Notes: generated by a model not told the origin, from the sequence alone. A stretch of DNA of 31,610 bases from Bacteroidota bacterium (GCA_030824295.1 JAVBYA010000070.1:1-31610), one strand, 5' to 3'; positions 8,382 through 17,050 are shown, numbered from the stretch's first letter. A program made the numbers and translations.

Positions 8382-9667
8382 AGTCGTTTCGTCTCCGTAT
8401 AAACATCACTCCCGGTCTCCGCCGTCAGTGTCAGCAGATAGACACCAGTAGACCCTGCAATTCCAGATTCGGATCCTCCATTCCAGCGCATTGAATGCGA
8501 TCCGGCATTCTTCACGTCCGGCACGGAACGAAAGACCACTCTTCCCAGGATATCCGTAATGACGATCTGAACGATTGCCTCTTCATGAAGCGAGTATCGG
8601 ACCGTCGTTTCAGGGTTGAACGGATTGGGATACACTTCGAGCGTTGCGAAGGACCGGAACGACGCATCATTTTTTTTTACCGAGACCGGCGCGTTAGAGA
8701 AGATCTCGGTGCTTGTCAGATAACCCGCCGCGCCGTATCCGCTGGCACAGATATGCTGCCATTCCCCGTTCGGGAGTTTCACGGATGCACTCTGTCCGGT
8801 CAGCCATGCGGTCGGCTTGTTCGGAAGTTTCGTCCAGACGTTCCGTCCGGCGTCATAATGATACTGTTCGTCTGAACGCGTCGAGAATGTATTGTTCGTA
8901 CTCCCGCCGGTCATGATGATGCCGTTCTGCCATTGATTGGCATCGAAGAAGGTCCGGGTCGCACCGGGGAACGACGCACCTTTGGTCCAGACGATCTTCG
9001 CACGGTCATTCTGGTCGATCACACCGACATGAACATCGTTGTAGTAACTCGTTGAAAAGAAGAAATTCGTCCCCCCGATGTACACCAATGTGTCACCGCT
9101 GATGGAGAATCCCCCGAAATTGAGCTGTGCCGGGGAAGGGATGCCGGTAGCGTACCGCCATCTATTCGTGTGGGCGTTGTAGACCAACACCAATGCCGGA
9201 GACGAGCCATTGAACCCTCCAGCAATATAGATGAGACTGTCCTGATAGGCGACCGCTTTCGCATCGCCGTGATAGAGCGGGAGCGGCTGCGCGGTCTTCC
9301 AGACATTCTCCCGGATGCTGTATTTCCAGACGGTCGATTCACCGGAACCGGGAGGATCGATCACTCCGCCGATCACGTAGAGCGAATCCTTCAGAACAGC
9401 CGTTGCTCCGCCGAGCAGTCCGGTCGGATGTGCCGCCACATTCGTCCAGCTGTTCTCCTTCACATTAAACCGCTGCACCGCACTCGTCATCAGATCGTTC
9501 AGACTCCGGCCGGAAACGATGTACATGAACGCGGTATCTCCGGAGACGTAGGAGGCGGTGTTGCCTGCGCGGACCGGGATGGGGGTGGGGGAAGCGCTCT
9601 TCCAGTGCTGGCTGTGCACCTGTGTCAGAAAGAATGCAGTCAGAAGAACGATGGTCCGTAGATGCAT
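8366..9667 (-). CDS. Secreted Kelch-repeat protein with T9SS type A sorting domain
   Basis: The 433-residue product has a signal peptide MHLRTIVLLTAFFLTQVHSQ. It then has about five Kelch-like repeats with paired glycines and conserved Tyr/Trp (LYVIGGVIDPPG, IYIAGGFNGSS, VYIGGTNFF, IIMTGGSTNN, each followed by a 'W' segment such as ENVWKTA or RNVWTKL), predicted to fold as a beta-propeller. The last 85 residues are a classic T9SS tail (LEVYPNPFNPETTVRYSL, ILGRVVFRS, GVYLLTLTA). The protein should therefore be exported and anchored at the cell surface. I chose the start at 9667 because it gives the signal peptide and has GAGG upstream; the frame is open to 9736. The ligand or enzymatic role is unknown; propellers usually bind proteins or glycans. 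It lies 125 bases after the LytTR regulator on the same strand. Confidence 0.85.
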   Translation of the reverse strand: MHLRTIVLLTAFFLTQVHSQHWKSASPTPIPVRAGNTASYVSGDTAFMYIVSGRSLNDLMTSAVQRFNVKENSWTNVAAHPTGLLGGATAVLKDSLYVIGGVIDPPGSGESTVWKYSIRENVWKTAQPLPLYHGDAKAVAYQDSLIYIAGGFNGSSPALVLVYNAHTNRWRYATGIPSPAQLNFGGFSISGDTLVYIGGTNFFFSTSYYNDVHVGVIDQNDRAKIVWTKGASFPGATRTFFDANQWQNGIIMTGGSTNNTFSTRSDEQYHYDAGRNVWTKLPNKPTAWLTGQSASVKLPNGEWQHICASGYGAAGYLTSTEIFSNAPVSVKKNDASFRSFATLEVYPNPFNPETTVRYSLHEEAIVQIVITDILGRVVFRSVPDVKNAGSHSMRWNGGSESGIAGSTGVYLLTLTAETGSDVYTETKRLMLLR

Positions 9668-9792
9668 GGTGTCCTCGGTCGGTGATGGATGATTGACGGT
9701 GTGAGGACAACATACGGCAAGGGGACGTGCGGACAAAAAGGATTTCGGCGGAACGGATGGTTGGGACGGCAGAACGGACGCCGAAGGGGATG

Positions 9793-10542
9793 TTATCGCA
9801 CTTGCAGGATCGACTGAAGAGCGTCCCGGTATGTCCGGCTCATGGGAAGAGTGCGGCCGGACAGAAGGACAACGAGATAATCGCCGCGCAGCCGCGAACG
9901 GAGTTCTTTGATCATCGCCGTGTTCACCGCTGCGGAACGATGGATGCGGACGAACGATGCAGGAAGCTGAGACAGCACCTGCTGCAGTGTCATATGGACC
10001 AAATGGACCTGTTTCGCGGTGATGCGGACATAATCCCCTTCTGCTTCCAGGGATTCGATCTCATGTACGGGAATGAGTGTCTGCGTCCCTCTGTTCCTGA
10101 CGGTCAGCATCAGCGGTTTCCGTTCCGGTTCCATTCCCTTCAGCACAGCGGCGAGTTTCTTCACTTCCTCGGCGATACTTCCGGAGGCGCGGAGCGTTCG
10201 GATCCGCTCCAGAGACCGGTCGACCCTGCTCTCTTCGAACGGCTTCACGATGTAATCGACCGCGTTCACTTCGAATGCCTGGACCGCATGGTCGTTGTAC
10301 GCCGTTACGAATACGACCAGCGGCATGGTTCCCGGGGGAAGAGTGCGGAGAAGAGCGAACCCGTCGGGATCCGGGATGCGGATGTCAAGGAAGAGTGCAT
10401 CTGGACGGAGAGTGGTGATGGCCGTGAGCGCCGATGCACCGTCGCTGCACTCGGCAGTGACCTTTACATCGGAATGACGCTCCAGTGAGCGGCGGAGCGC
10501 CTTCCGGGCGTGCAGCTCATCTTCGACGATGATCACATTCAT
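9793..10542 (-). CDS. LytTR-family response regulator
   Basis: The 249-residue protein has an N-terminal receiver domain (about 1-120) with acidic residues E7/D8, phospho-acceptor Asp53 in ALFLDIRIP, Thr80 and Lys100 in YIVKPF. A C-terminal LytTR DNA-binding domain (about 150-245: LIPVHEIESLEAEGDYVRI, FVRIHRSAAVN, GDYLVVLLSGRTLPMSRTYRD) follows. It should be phosphorylated by the adjacent kinase and regulate transcription. Its ATG overlaps the kinase stop as ATGA (10539-10542), so the pair is translationally coupled. Targets cannot be read from the sequence; the neighbouring Kelch surface-protein gene downstream or the mre genes upstream are candidates only by position. Confidence 0.92.
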   Translation of the reverse strand: MNVIIVEDELHARKALRRSLERHSDVKVTAECSDGASALTAITTLRPDALFLDIRIPDPDGFALLRTLPPGTMPLVVFVTAYNDHAVQAFEVNAVDYIVKPFEESRVDRSLERIRTLRASGSIAEEVKKLAAVLKGMEPERKPLMLTVRNRGTQTLIPVHEIESLEAEGDYVRITAKQVHLVHMTLQQVLSQLPASFVRIHRSAAVNTAMIKELRSRLRGDYLVVLLSGRTLPMSRTYRDALQSILQVR

Positions 10543-11639
10543 GCACGCACCGGGATGGTCAGTTCTGCGATGGTGCGTCCGTCCTGCTCGAACAAGCGGA
10601 ATGAAGAGCGGTCGCCGTACAGCTGCTGCAGTCGGTCCCGGGTAGAGGAGAGTCCGATCCCGAGGGATCGTTCATCTCCGTTCCGTATCGTTCCCGGATT
10701 GCTGATCCGGACCGTCATGCGGCCGTCGGCGGTGCTGGTTGCGATGGTGACCGTGCCCGGTGCGGAGGAACGCTCGATGCCGTACCGGATGGAATTCTCC
10801 ACCAGCGGCTGCAGCAGCAGGTTCGGGATGAGGCACGCGCCGGTACCGGAGCCGATATCGATCCTCACCTGAAGTTTATCCTCGAACCGGATCCGTTCGA
10901 TCTCCAGATACTTCTCCACCAGCACCATTTCATCGTTCAGCGTATGCTCCTGCACGTTCATGCCGGTCAAGGTCATCCGCAGCAGTTCGCTCAGCCGCAC
11001 CAGCATTCTGCGCGCCGTGTCCGGATCGGTATGGATGAGGGAGGAGACCGTGTGCATGGTGTTGAAAAGGAAATGCGGCTGCAATTGCAGCTTCAGCGCC
11101 TGCAGCCGGGACTCCGCCAGCTGTGTTTCGAGGATCGAAGCGTGGAGTTGCCGGTCCCGGTACGCGCTGTAGTACCGCAGTCCCTGCACAGCACCGACGA
11201 TCGCGGCGTAGGTGAGAACATTGCGGTGGAACCGCAGCACGAGATTGAACGAGATATGTTCGGTAAGGTCGAACGGCCGTCCGATGAATGCCGGCATCTG
11301 CTGACAGACACCGATGAGACCGGCGAGGTATGCATGGATAACGCTATGCACGAGTGCGATGACAAGGCAGAGGGCAGCATGGACGGCAGCCATCCGCATC
11401 CAGGTGGAGCGCGTGAACGGGAACCGGTCCGCTGCAGCGATCGCGATCAGTCCGAGCGGGACCCAGGCGAGTGCTTCGGGGACGATCAGCAGGAACATGA
11501 ACCAGAATGTATACTGCGCCGTGGATTGGGTCTGATAAAAGATGTACGATTCACTGGTGAAGTACAGTGCGAAGAGGGTCCAGAACAGGAGATAGAGGAG
11601 GAACTGCAGGGAACGCGTGTGCATCCGCCGGTCCATCAT
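10539..11639 (-). CDS. LytS/YehU-type sensor histidine kinase
   Basis: The 366-residue membrane kinase has four predicted transmembrane segments in the first 160 residues (around 12-35, 44-70, 84-110 and 140-157). The His_kinase domain follows with phospho-acceptor His189 in LKLQLQPHFLFNTMHTV. The ATPase region carries the N box (LLQPLVENSIRYGIE, Asn282) and G box (SLGIGLSSTRDRLQQLYG). It lacks a recognisable periplasmic sensor domain, so the signal may be sensed in the membrane. It starts 7 bases after the mreC stop, and two adjacent ATGs (11639, 11636) could serve as start. The tight coupling to mreC suggests a cell-envelope signal, which is an inference. Confidence 0.9.
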   Translation of the reverse strand: MMDRRMHTRSLQFLLYLLFWTLFALYFTSESYIFYQTQSTAQYTFWFMFLLIVPEALAWVPLGLIAIAAADRFPFTRSTWMRMAAVHAALCLVIALVHSVIHAYLAGLIGVCQQMPAFIGRPFDLTEHISFNLVLRFHRNVLTYAAIVGAVQGLRYYSAYRDRQLHASILETQLAESRLQALKLQLQPHFLFNTMHTVSSLIHTDPDTARRMLVRLSELLRMTLTGMNVQEHTLNDEMVLVEKYLEIERIRFEDKLQVRIDIGSGTGACLIPNLLLQPLVENSIRYGIERSSAPGTVTIATSTADGRMTVRISNPGTIRNGDERSLGIGLSSTRDRLQQLYGDRSSFRLFEQDGRTIAELTIPVRA

Positions 11640-11646
11640 GGAAAGA

Positions 11647-12471
11647 TCACTTCTTCTGAAGTTCGATCGAGAGCCGTTCCAGACTCGGCACGAAATCCAT
11701 GACGAACACTTCCTCTGTCTGGGTGAGGTTGACGGTGGGGATCACTTCGATGCGCTGGAAGAGACTGTTGGGGATCTCGCTGATGGCGCTGACGATGCCG
11801 ACCTTTATGCCGGGAGGGAAAGCGTTGCTGTACTCGGAGGTGATGATGGCATCCCCTTCCTTCACATCCTGCGTTTTTGAGACGTTCTTCAGCAGGAGCG
11901 TCTTGCCGTCCCACGCCACGATACCGTCCACACGGCTCCGCTGCACCTTCGCACTCGCGCGGAAATCGACGTTCACGATCAGCTGACCGATGGAATAACC
12001 GCCGCTCACCGCGACGATCCTTCCCACTAATCCCTCGCCGGTCACGATCGGATTACCGACCTTGACGCTGTCCGCGTTCCCTACATTCAGCGTGAGGGTA
12101 TTCCGGAGCAGATTCAGGTTCTTTGCCACCACTTTCGCGCCGGTCAGATGCGTTACCGAGGTCTCCTGCAGCGCGATCATGGAACGGAGACGGATGTTCT
12201 CCAGCCGGGCTTCCCGCAGCAGGTTCACCTCGTCCGCCAGATTCACATTCACTCGGCGGAGTAGTTCGTTCTCCTGCTGCAGTGCGGTCAGATTGGGAAG
12301 GAAGGAGAAGGTCTGCTGGATCACGCCGAGCGTGCCGACCGTCAGGGAGCGGATCTGCCGGACCTGTGGATTGTCATTGAATACCAGCAGGACCAGAGAT
12401 ACGGAGACGAGCGCCGTCAGGATGACGTATTCTTTGAAGAGGAAGATGTATTGGTAGAATCGCTGGATCAT
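11647..12471 (-). CDS. mreC: Rod shape-determining protein MreC
   Basis: The 274-residue protein is a bitopic inner-membrane component of the elongasome, linking cytoplasmic MreB to the periplasmic cell-wall synthases. A single N-terminal membrane segment (about 15-32, YVILTALVSVSLVLLVF) is followed by a coiled coil (about 62-100, LQQENELLRRVNVNLADEVNLL). The periplasmic MreC beta-barrel domain then follows (GAKVVAKN, NVGNADSVKVGNPIVTGEGLVGRI, GDAIITSEYSNAFPPGIKVGIV). The length is normal. It is preceded by a 194-base gap after mreB that contains an interspersed repeat. It is followed directly by a histidine kinase rather than mreD, which is unusual for this operon. Confidence 0.93.
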   Translation of the reverse strand: MIQRFYQYIFLFKEYVILTALVSVSLVLLVFNDNPQVRQIRSLTVGTLGVIQQTFSFLPNLTALQQENELLRRVNVNLADEVNLLREARLENIRLRSMIALQETSVTHLTGAKVVAKNLNLLRNTLTLNVGNADSVKVGNPIVTGEGLVGRIVAVSGGYSIGQLIVNVDFRASAKVQRSRVDGIVAWDGKTLLLKNVSKTQDVKEGDAIITSEYSNAFPPGIKVGIVSAISEIPNSLFQRIEVIPTVNLTQTEEVFVMDFVPSLERLSIELQKK

Positions 12472-12586
12472 CCGATACGGTTCAGTGCTGTATGTGGAAG
12501 CGTCCCTTCCTCAGGGACGCGGGAATATATGGATCGACGCCAAATATGAGTATGCGTTGTTGTCAGTACGATCTGTGGAACCAACA

Positions 12587-12652
12587 AGTCATCCTGAGCG
12601 CAGCTGGCGGTTGTTCTTGTTGGCGGAGTCGAAGGATGACTTCAACTCCGCC
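12587..12652. repeat. GTCATCCTGAGCG interspersed repeat in the mreB-mreC gap
   Basis: AGTCATCC (12587-12594) is repeated in inverted form as GGATGACT (12634-12641). The segment shares GTCATCCTGAGCG and GAGTCGAAGGATG with the core of the element at 4756-4886. A second, mutually exclusive stem pairs GGCGGAGT (12622-12629) with ACTCCGCC (12645-12652), with GAAG/CTTC nested inside. On the mre transcript this would lie just after the mreB stop. A further hairpin (GCGTCCC 12500-12506 with GGGACGC 12514-12520) lies nearer mreC. Confidence 0.6.
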
Positions 12653-12665
12653 ACAAAACTGAACA

Positions 12666-13691
12666 TCAATACCGACGGCTGGTCAATAATACTTTCTGGT
12701 ATTTCTCCAGGTTCTCCAGCACGCGGCCCGTACCGCGAACAACCGCGGTGAGCGGATCCTCGGCAACGTGCACCGGCAGATTCGTCTCAAGACGCAGACG
12801 CTCGTCCAATCCTTTGATGAGCGCGCCGCCGCCGGTGAGCATGATGCCGCGGTCCAGGATGTCCGACGCGAGTTCGGGCGGGGTCCGCTCGAGTGTCATC
12901 TTCACACCGTCGATGATCTGCGAGATGTTCTCGTTGAGTGCCTCGCGGATCTCCACGGAACTCGCTTCGGTCGTCTTTGGGATGCCGTTCACCAAGTCCC
13001 GGCCCTTCACCTGGATGGTCACTTCTTCCTTCATCGGCATCACCGAACCGACCTCGCACTTGATCGCTTCCGCGGTCCGTTCGCCGATCAGGATGTTATG
13101 GTTCTTCTTGAAGAATTGGATGATGGCGTTGTTCAGCTCGTCCCCTGCAATGCGGATCGATTCCTCGTTCACGATGCCGGAGAGGGCGATGACGGCGATC
13201 TCCGTCGTACCGCCGCCGATATCCACGATCATGTTGCCGACCGGCGCTTCCACATCCAAACCGATGCCGATCGCTGCCGCCATCGGTTCAGCGATAAGAT
13301 GCACTTCCTTGGCGCCCGCATGTTCGGCGGAGTCACGCACAGCGCGTTTCTCCACTTCCGTCACGCCGCTCGGCACGCAGACCACGATGCGCCGGCTCGG
13401 CATCCAGCTGGAGTGGATCTTCTTGATGAACTCGCGCAGCATCCCTTCCGCGATCTCGAAATCGGCGATCACGCCGTCCCGCATCGGACGGATGGTGCGG
13501 ATGTCGCGGTGTGTACGGCCGAGCATCTCGCGCGCCTCGTTGCCGATGGCGACGATCTTCTTCGTGTTCCGGTCGAATGCCACGATGGAAGGTTCGTTCA
13601 GCACGATCCCTTTCCCCTTCATGTAGACGAGTGTGTTGGCAGTTCCCAGATCGATGGCGATGTCCGCCGAAAAATAATCAAGTAGACCCAT
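12666..13691 (-). CDS. mreB: Rod shape-determining protein MreB
   Basis: This 341-residue bacterial actin homologue forms membrane-associated filaments that organise lateral cell-wall synthesis, so the organism is expected to be rod-shaped or elongated. The ATP-binding motifs are all visible: phosphate 1 (IAIDLGTANTLVYMKGKG, residues 10-27), phosphate 2 (VDIGGGTTEIAVIAL, about 160) and the adenosine motif (LTGGGALIKGLDE, about 290). The N-terminal MGLLDYF is a short membrane-binding type start. The gene lies 11 bases after purH and is followed, across a repeat-bearing gap, by mreC. Length and motifs are normal. Confidence 0.96.
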   Translation of the reverse strand: MGLLDYFSADIAIDLGTANTLVYMKGKGIVLNEPSIVAFDRNTKKIVAIGNEAREMLGRTHRDIRTIRPMRDGVIADFEIAEGMLREFIKKIHSSWMPSRRIVVCVPSGVTEVEKRAVRDSAEHAGAKEVHLIAEPMAAAIGIGLDVEAPVGNMIVDIGGGTTEIAVIALSGIVNEESIRIAGDELNNAIIQFFKKNHNILIGERTAEAIKCEVGSVMPMKEEVTIQVKGRDLVNGIPKTTEASSVEIREALNENISQIIDGVKMTLERTPPELASDILDRGIMLTGGGALIKGLDERLRLETNLPVHVAEDPLTAVVRGTGRVLENLEKYQKVLLTSRRY

Positions 13692-13702
13692 AATGATACT
13701 TC

Positions 13703-15235
13703 TTAGTGTTTGAAATGTCTGATGCCTGTAAAGACCATGGCGATGTTGTGGTCGTTGGCTGCCGCGATGACCTCTTCATCACGGATCGAACCGCCGGGCT
13801 GGATGACGGCCGTTGCACCGGCACTGACCGCTTCCAGCAGACCATCGGCAAAGGGGAAGAACGCATCGGACGCAACGACGCTCCCCTGCAAAGATAAGTT
13901 ACTTTCCTTAGATTTCCATACGGCAATTTTCGAAGAATCAATCCGGGACATCTGTCCGGCCCCCACTGCCAGCGTGCGGTCCTTCGCCCCATAGACGATG
14001 GCGTTGGATTTCACATGCTTTGCCACTTTCCAGATGAAGAGCATCGCTTCCAGCTCCTCCGGCGTCGGCTGCCGCTTGGTGACCACCTTCAATTCCGCTG
14101 CTGTAACGCGGGCCAGATCGCGGGTCTGGACGAGCAGTCCGCCCGGGACGGACCGGATATCGTACCGGCCGTCGTTCCGTCCGGCGATCTGCACCAGCCG
14201 GCGGTCCTTCTTTTTCATCAGGAATTCCAGCACGCCCGGTTCGAAGGAGGGAGCCAGGATGATCTCCGTGAAGATCTCGTTCATCGCTTCGGCCGCTTTC
14301 ATGTCCAGCGGACGGTTGACGGCGATGATGCCGCCGAACGGCGCCTTGGTATCGGTGGCGAATGCTTTGCGGTACGCCTCTTCCAGCGTTGCTGCCGTTC
14401 CGACGCCGCACGGATTGGTATGTTTGATGATCACAACGGTCGGCGATTCGAACTCCGCCACAAGGTTCACTGCGGCATTCGCATCGATGATGTTGTTGAA
14501 CGAAAGCTCCTTGCCGTGCAGTTTCTTGAGTGATGCATCGAAGCTGCCGTAGAGTGCTGCGGACTGGTGCGGGTTCTCGCCATAGCGGAGGTCCGCCGTC
14601 TTGCGCGCAGAGAAGGTGAAGACCGCCGGCAGCGCTGCCGGATCCTCGCTGCGGGAGAGATAAGCGGAGATGGTCGCATCATAATGTGCGGTGTGACGGA
14701 ACACTTCTTTCGCTAATGCGAAGCAGGTCTCTTCGCTCACGCCGCCATTATTCGTCTGCAGTTCCTCCAGGAAGGGAGCGTACCGTTCGTGGTTCACAAT
14801 GACGGCGGTGAAGCGGTAATTCTTTGCGGCGGAGCGGAGCATGGTCGGTCCGCCGATATCGATGTTCTCGATCGCTTCATGCAGCGGCACATCAGGTTTG
14901 GCGATGGTCTCTTCGAACGGATAGAGGTTCACCACCACCAGATCGATCGGGGAGAACTTGTGCTCTTCCAGCTGACGGCGGTGTTCGGGATTGTCCATCA
15001 CCGCAAGGAGTCCGGCATGCACGGCAGGGTGGAGCGTCTTCACGCGTCCGTCCATGATCTCCGGGAATCCGGTCACGTCCGAGATCTGCACGGCAGGGAT
15101 CTTATTGGCGGTCAGCAATGCATGCGTTCCGCCGGTGGAGATGATCTCCACACCGCGCTGATGGAGCGCCGTGGCGAATTCAACGATACCGCGTTTGTCC
15201 GAGACACTGATGAGAGCACGTTTGATGGTCAGCAA
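13703..15235 (-). CDS. purH: Bifunctional AICAR formyltransferase/IMP cyclohydrolase
   Basis: The 510-residue enzyme carries out the last two steps of de novo purine synthesis in the cytoplasm: formyl transfer from 10-formyl-tetrahydrofolate to AICAR, then ring closure to IMP. The N-terminal cyclohydrolase (MGS-like) domain shows ISVSDKRGIVEFA, STGGTHALL and GRVKTLHPAVHAGLLA. The C-terminal transformylase shows LSFNNIIDANAA, the catalytic Lys-His in VIIKHTNPCGVG, and the terminal TGIRHFKH. The start is TTG (15235), which gives the normal N-terminus LTIKRALISVSDKRG; AAGGA lies about 11 bases upstream. It is 18 bases after purN and 11 bases before mreB, implying co-transcription. Confidence 0.96.
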   Translation of the reverse strand: MLTIKRALISVSDKRGIVEFATALHQRGVEIISTGGTHALLTANKIPAVQISDVTGFPEIMDGRVKTLHPAVHAGLLAVMDNPEHRRQLEEHKFSPIDLVVVNLYPFEETIAKPDVPLHEAIENIDIGGPTMLRSAAKNYRFTAVIVNHERYAPFLEELQTNNGGVSEETCFALAKEVFRHTAHYDATISAYLSRSEDPAALPAVFTFSARKTADLRYGENPHQSAALYGSFDASLKKLHGKELSFNNIIDANAAVNLVAEFESPTVVIIKHTNPCGVGTAATLEEAYRKAFATDTKAPFGGIIAVNRPLDMKAAEAMNEIFTEIILAPSFEPGVLEFLMKKKDRRLVQIAGRNDGRYDIRSVPGGLLVQTRDLARVTAAELKVVTKRQPTPEELEAMLFIWKVAKHVKSNAIVYGAKDRTLAVGAGQMSRIDSSKIAVWKSKESNLSLQGSVVASDAFFPFADGLLEAVSAGATAVIQPGGSIRDEEVIAAANDHNIAMVFTGIRHFKH

Positions 15236-15253
15236 GAAAGTAGGTCCTTCAAT

Positions 15254-15844
15254 TTACGGTCGATGGTTCTGTGCGATGTTCTTCACGACGGAGGGCAGCA
15301 GCTGATGTTCCGCTGTGAGCACACGCGCCGAGAGTGTTTCCGGTGTATCGTCCGGCAGTACCGGCACCCGCTGCTGTGCGATCACAGCGCCGCGGTCATA
15401 CTCTTCGTCCACATAATGCACGCTCGCGCCCGATTCCTTCTCGCCCGCGGCGATCACGGCCGTGTGCACATGCATGCCGTACATCCCTTCGCCGCCGAAC
15501 TTCGGCAGCAGCGCCGGATGGATGTTGATGATGCGCTGCGGGAACGCACGCACGATCTCTGCATCCATCTTCTTCATGTACCCCGCAAGCACAATAAGGT
15601 CCGCTGCGTACCGGACGAGCGTCTGCAGTACTGCCTGATGGAATGCTGCCGGATCGGGATAGTGACGCTGGCTGAGATGGAGTGCAGGGATGCCGAGCGA
15701 ACGCGCCAGGCTCAGAGCACCGGCTGCGGAATTGTTGCTGATCACGACGGCGATCTGTGCCGGGATGTTCTGTTCTTCGATCGCCCTGTGAAGCGCTTCG
15801 AAATTCGAACCGCGGCCGGACGCAAACACTGCGATGTTCAACAC
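15254..15844 (-). CDS. purN: Phosphoribosylglycinamide formyltransferase (GART)
   Basis: The 196-residue enzyme transfers a formyl group from 10-formyl-tetrahydrofolate to GAR in purine synthesis. The N-terminal phosphate-binding loop is present (IAVFASGRGSNFEAL), as are the formyltransferase residues in IINIHPALLPKFGG (Asn and His) and the catalytic Asp region (VDEEYDRGAVIAQ). The start is GTG at 15844, since the protein begins at the expected strand (MLNIAVFASGRGSN). It is the first gene of the purN-purH-mreB-mreC run and has a candidate promoter about 170 bases upstream. Length is normal for PurN. Confidence 0.95.
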   Translation of the reverse strand: MLNIAVFASGRGSNFEALHRAIEEQNIPAQIAVVISNNSAAGALSLARSLGIPALHLSQRHYPDPAAFHQAVLQTLVRYAADLIVLAGYMKKMDAEIVRAFPQRIINIHPALLPKFGGEGMYGMHVHTAVIAAGEKESGASVHYVDEEYDRGAVIAQQRVPVLPDDTPETLSARVLTAEHQLLPSVVKNIAQNHRP

Positions 15845-15913
15845 GCGGACGATCCCTCAGCAGGAAATGACTTCGATACGGTGGCGGCGGATGGAACATC
15901 CAACGCTGCATGC

Positions 15914-15945
15914 GTGTCAAACCCTGCGGAGTCCAGGCTTGACAC
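15914..15945 (-). promoter_or_regulatory. Hairpin in the purN leader
   Basis: GTGTCAA (15914-15920) pairs perfectly with TTGACAC (15939-15945), with CCTG/CAGG extending the stem around a 7-base loop. It lies between the candidate promoter and the purN start, so it would be transcribed in the leader. It has no T-tract and matches no riboswitch class I know. It could be structural or a protein-binding dyad. Confidence 0.35.
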
Positions 15946-16016
15946 AATGGTCACTCACACGCTGACTCCGCTCTGTGCGACGGTTTGCATGCAGGCATTG
16001 GTGAAATTTTCTATTA

Positions 16017-16047
16017 CAAATGTAACCACAAATGCCTGGTTTGTCAA
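16017..16047 (-). promoter_or_regulatory. Candidate promoter for purN-purH-mreBC operon
   Basis: On the - strand TTGACA (16047-16042) is separated by exactly 17 bases from TACATTTG (16024-16017). This fits both the general sigma-70 -35 box and the Bacteroidota TAnnTTTG -7 element. Transcription would start near 16010 and leave a leader of about 165 bases before the GTG of purN. The surrounding 15845-16107 interval holds no gene and is AT-rich at its promoter end. Confidence 0.55.
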
Positions 16048-16107
16048 TCAAATGAAGGCGAAAATCGCTTATTTTCTTAACTTTTTCACACTTTCCTGAA
16101 CGTCAGC

Positions 16108-17046
16108 CTACCGGACGCATGCCTCGTCGAACCGGAGCATCCCTTTCGCCGTGTCGACCGTTGCCGAGATGCCGAGCGGGATGGTGAGCTTTCGCGGTAC
16201 GTGTCCATACACCAGTCCGGTCACTACAGGCTTCTTCAGGTCCGACAGGTAGTCCTGCATCACCTGTTCGGCAGTGAGATACGGTTTGGAGGTATCGCTC
16301 GCCTTCACATCGGTCAATTCCCCCATGATCACTCCCGACGCATCCCGCAGGATGTTCGCGATCCGCAGATGGTTCATCATTCGGTCGAACCGGTAGCTTT
16401 CCTCCTCGATCTCTTCAATGAAGAGGAGCGACTTCTTGAAGGAGGGAAGGTAAGGACTGCCGGCGAGGGCGACGATCAGGCTCAGATTCCCGCCCAACAG
16501 CCGGCCCGAGCTCTTTCCCGCCACGAGTGCGGTCAGTTCCCGTCCGTCCGGATTGACCACCGGACCGAGCTTCTTCTTGCTGGTAAGGCAGGACCAGAAG
16601 TGCTCCTCGGTGAAGGGATCGATCCCCTTGAACATCTCCACCCCGGCCATCGGACCGGAGAAGCTGACGAGACCCGTTTTCCGGAAGATGGCAAGCTGCA
16701 GGGCGGTCAGATCGCTGTAACCGACGAGGATCTTAGGGTTCTTCCTGATCATGGAGTAGTTCAGCAGCGGGAGGATGCGCGGCGTGCCGTAGCCGCCCCG
16801 CACGGCGATGATCGCTTTGATATCCTTGTCCGCGAACATCGCATTGATATCGTCCGCCCGTTCCTGGTCCGTCCCCGCCAGATAGCCGTACACTTTCTGC
16901 ACATTCTTGCCGAGCACAGGCCGGTATCCGAGCCGTTCCAGATATTCAGCCCCTTTATAGATCTTTTCGATGCTGCTGGGGGGACTTGCCGGCGTGACGA
17001 TGCCGATGCGGTCCCCTTTCTTCAATGCTGCCGGTTTGATGATCAT
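16108..17046 (-). CDS. ldcA: LD-carboxypeptidase (peptidase family S66)
   Basis: The 312-residue product matches the murein-tetrapeptide LD-carboxypeptidase family, which releases the terminal D-Ala from cytoplasmic muropeptides during cell-wall recycling. The Ser-Glu-His triad is recognisable: Ser111 in ILVGYSDLTAL, Glu211 in LLFIEEIEEESYRFDRM, and His282 in GLVYGHVPRK. N-terminal GDRIGIVTPASPP and AVRGGYGTPRILPLL are typical. There is no signal peptide, consistent with a cytoplasmic enzyme. It starts 4 bases after the stop of the upstream outer-membrane protein gene, so the two form an operon. A microcin C self-immunity (MccF-type) role is possible for S66 proteins but nothing here points to it. 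Confidence 0.9.
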   Translation of the reverse strand: MIIKPAALKKGDRIGIVTPASPPSSIEKIYKGAEYLERLGYRPVLGKNVQKVYGYLAGTDQERADDINAMFADKDIKAIIAVRGGYGTPRILPLLNYSMIRKNPKILVGYSDLTALQLAIFRKTGLVSFSGPMAGVEMFKGIDPFTEEHFWSCLTSKKKLGPVVNPDGRELTALVAGKSSGRLLGGNLSLIVALAGSPYLPSFKKSLLFIEEIEEESYRFDRMMNHLRIANILRDASGVIMGELTDVKASDTSKPYLTAEQVMQDYLSDLKKPVVTGLVYGHVPRKLTIPLGISATVDTAKGMLRFDEACVR

Positions 17047-17050
17047 AGGT

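Noticed and set aside
14789..16099. A 436-codon open frame on the + strand
   Set aside because: It is antisense to purH and purN, is rich in His/Arg/Asp as expected for a shadow frame, and has no motif.
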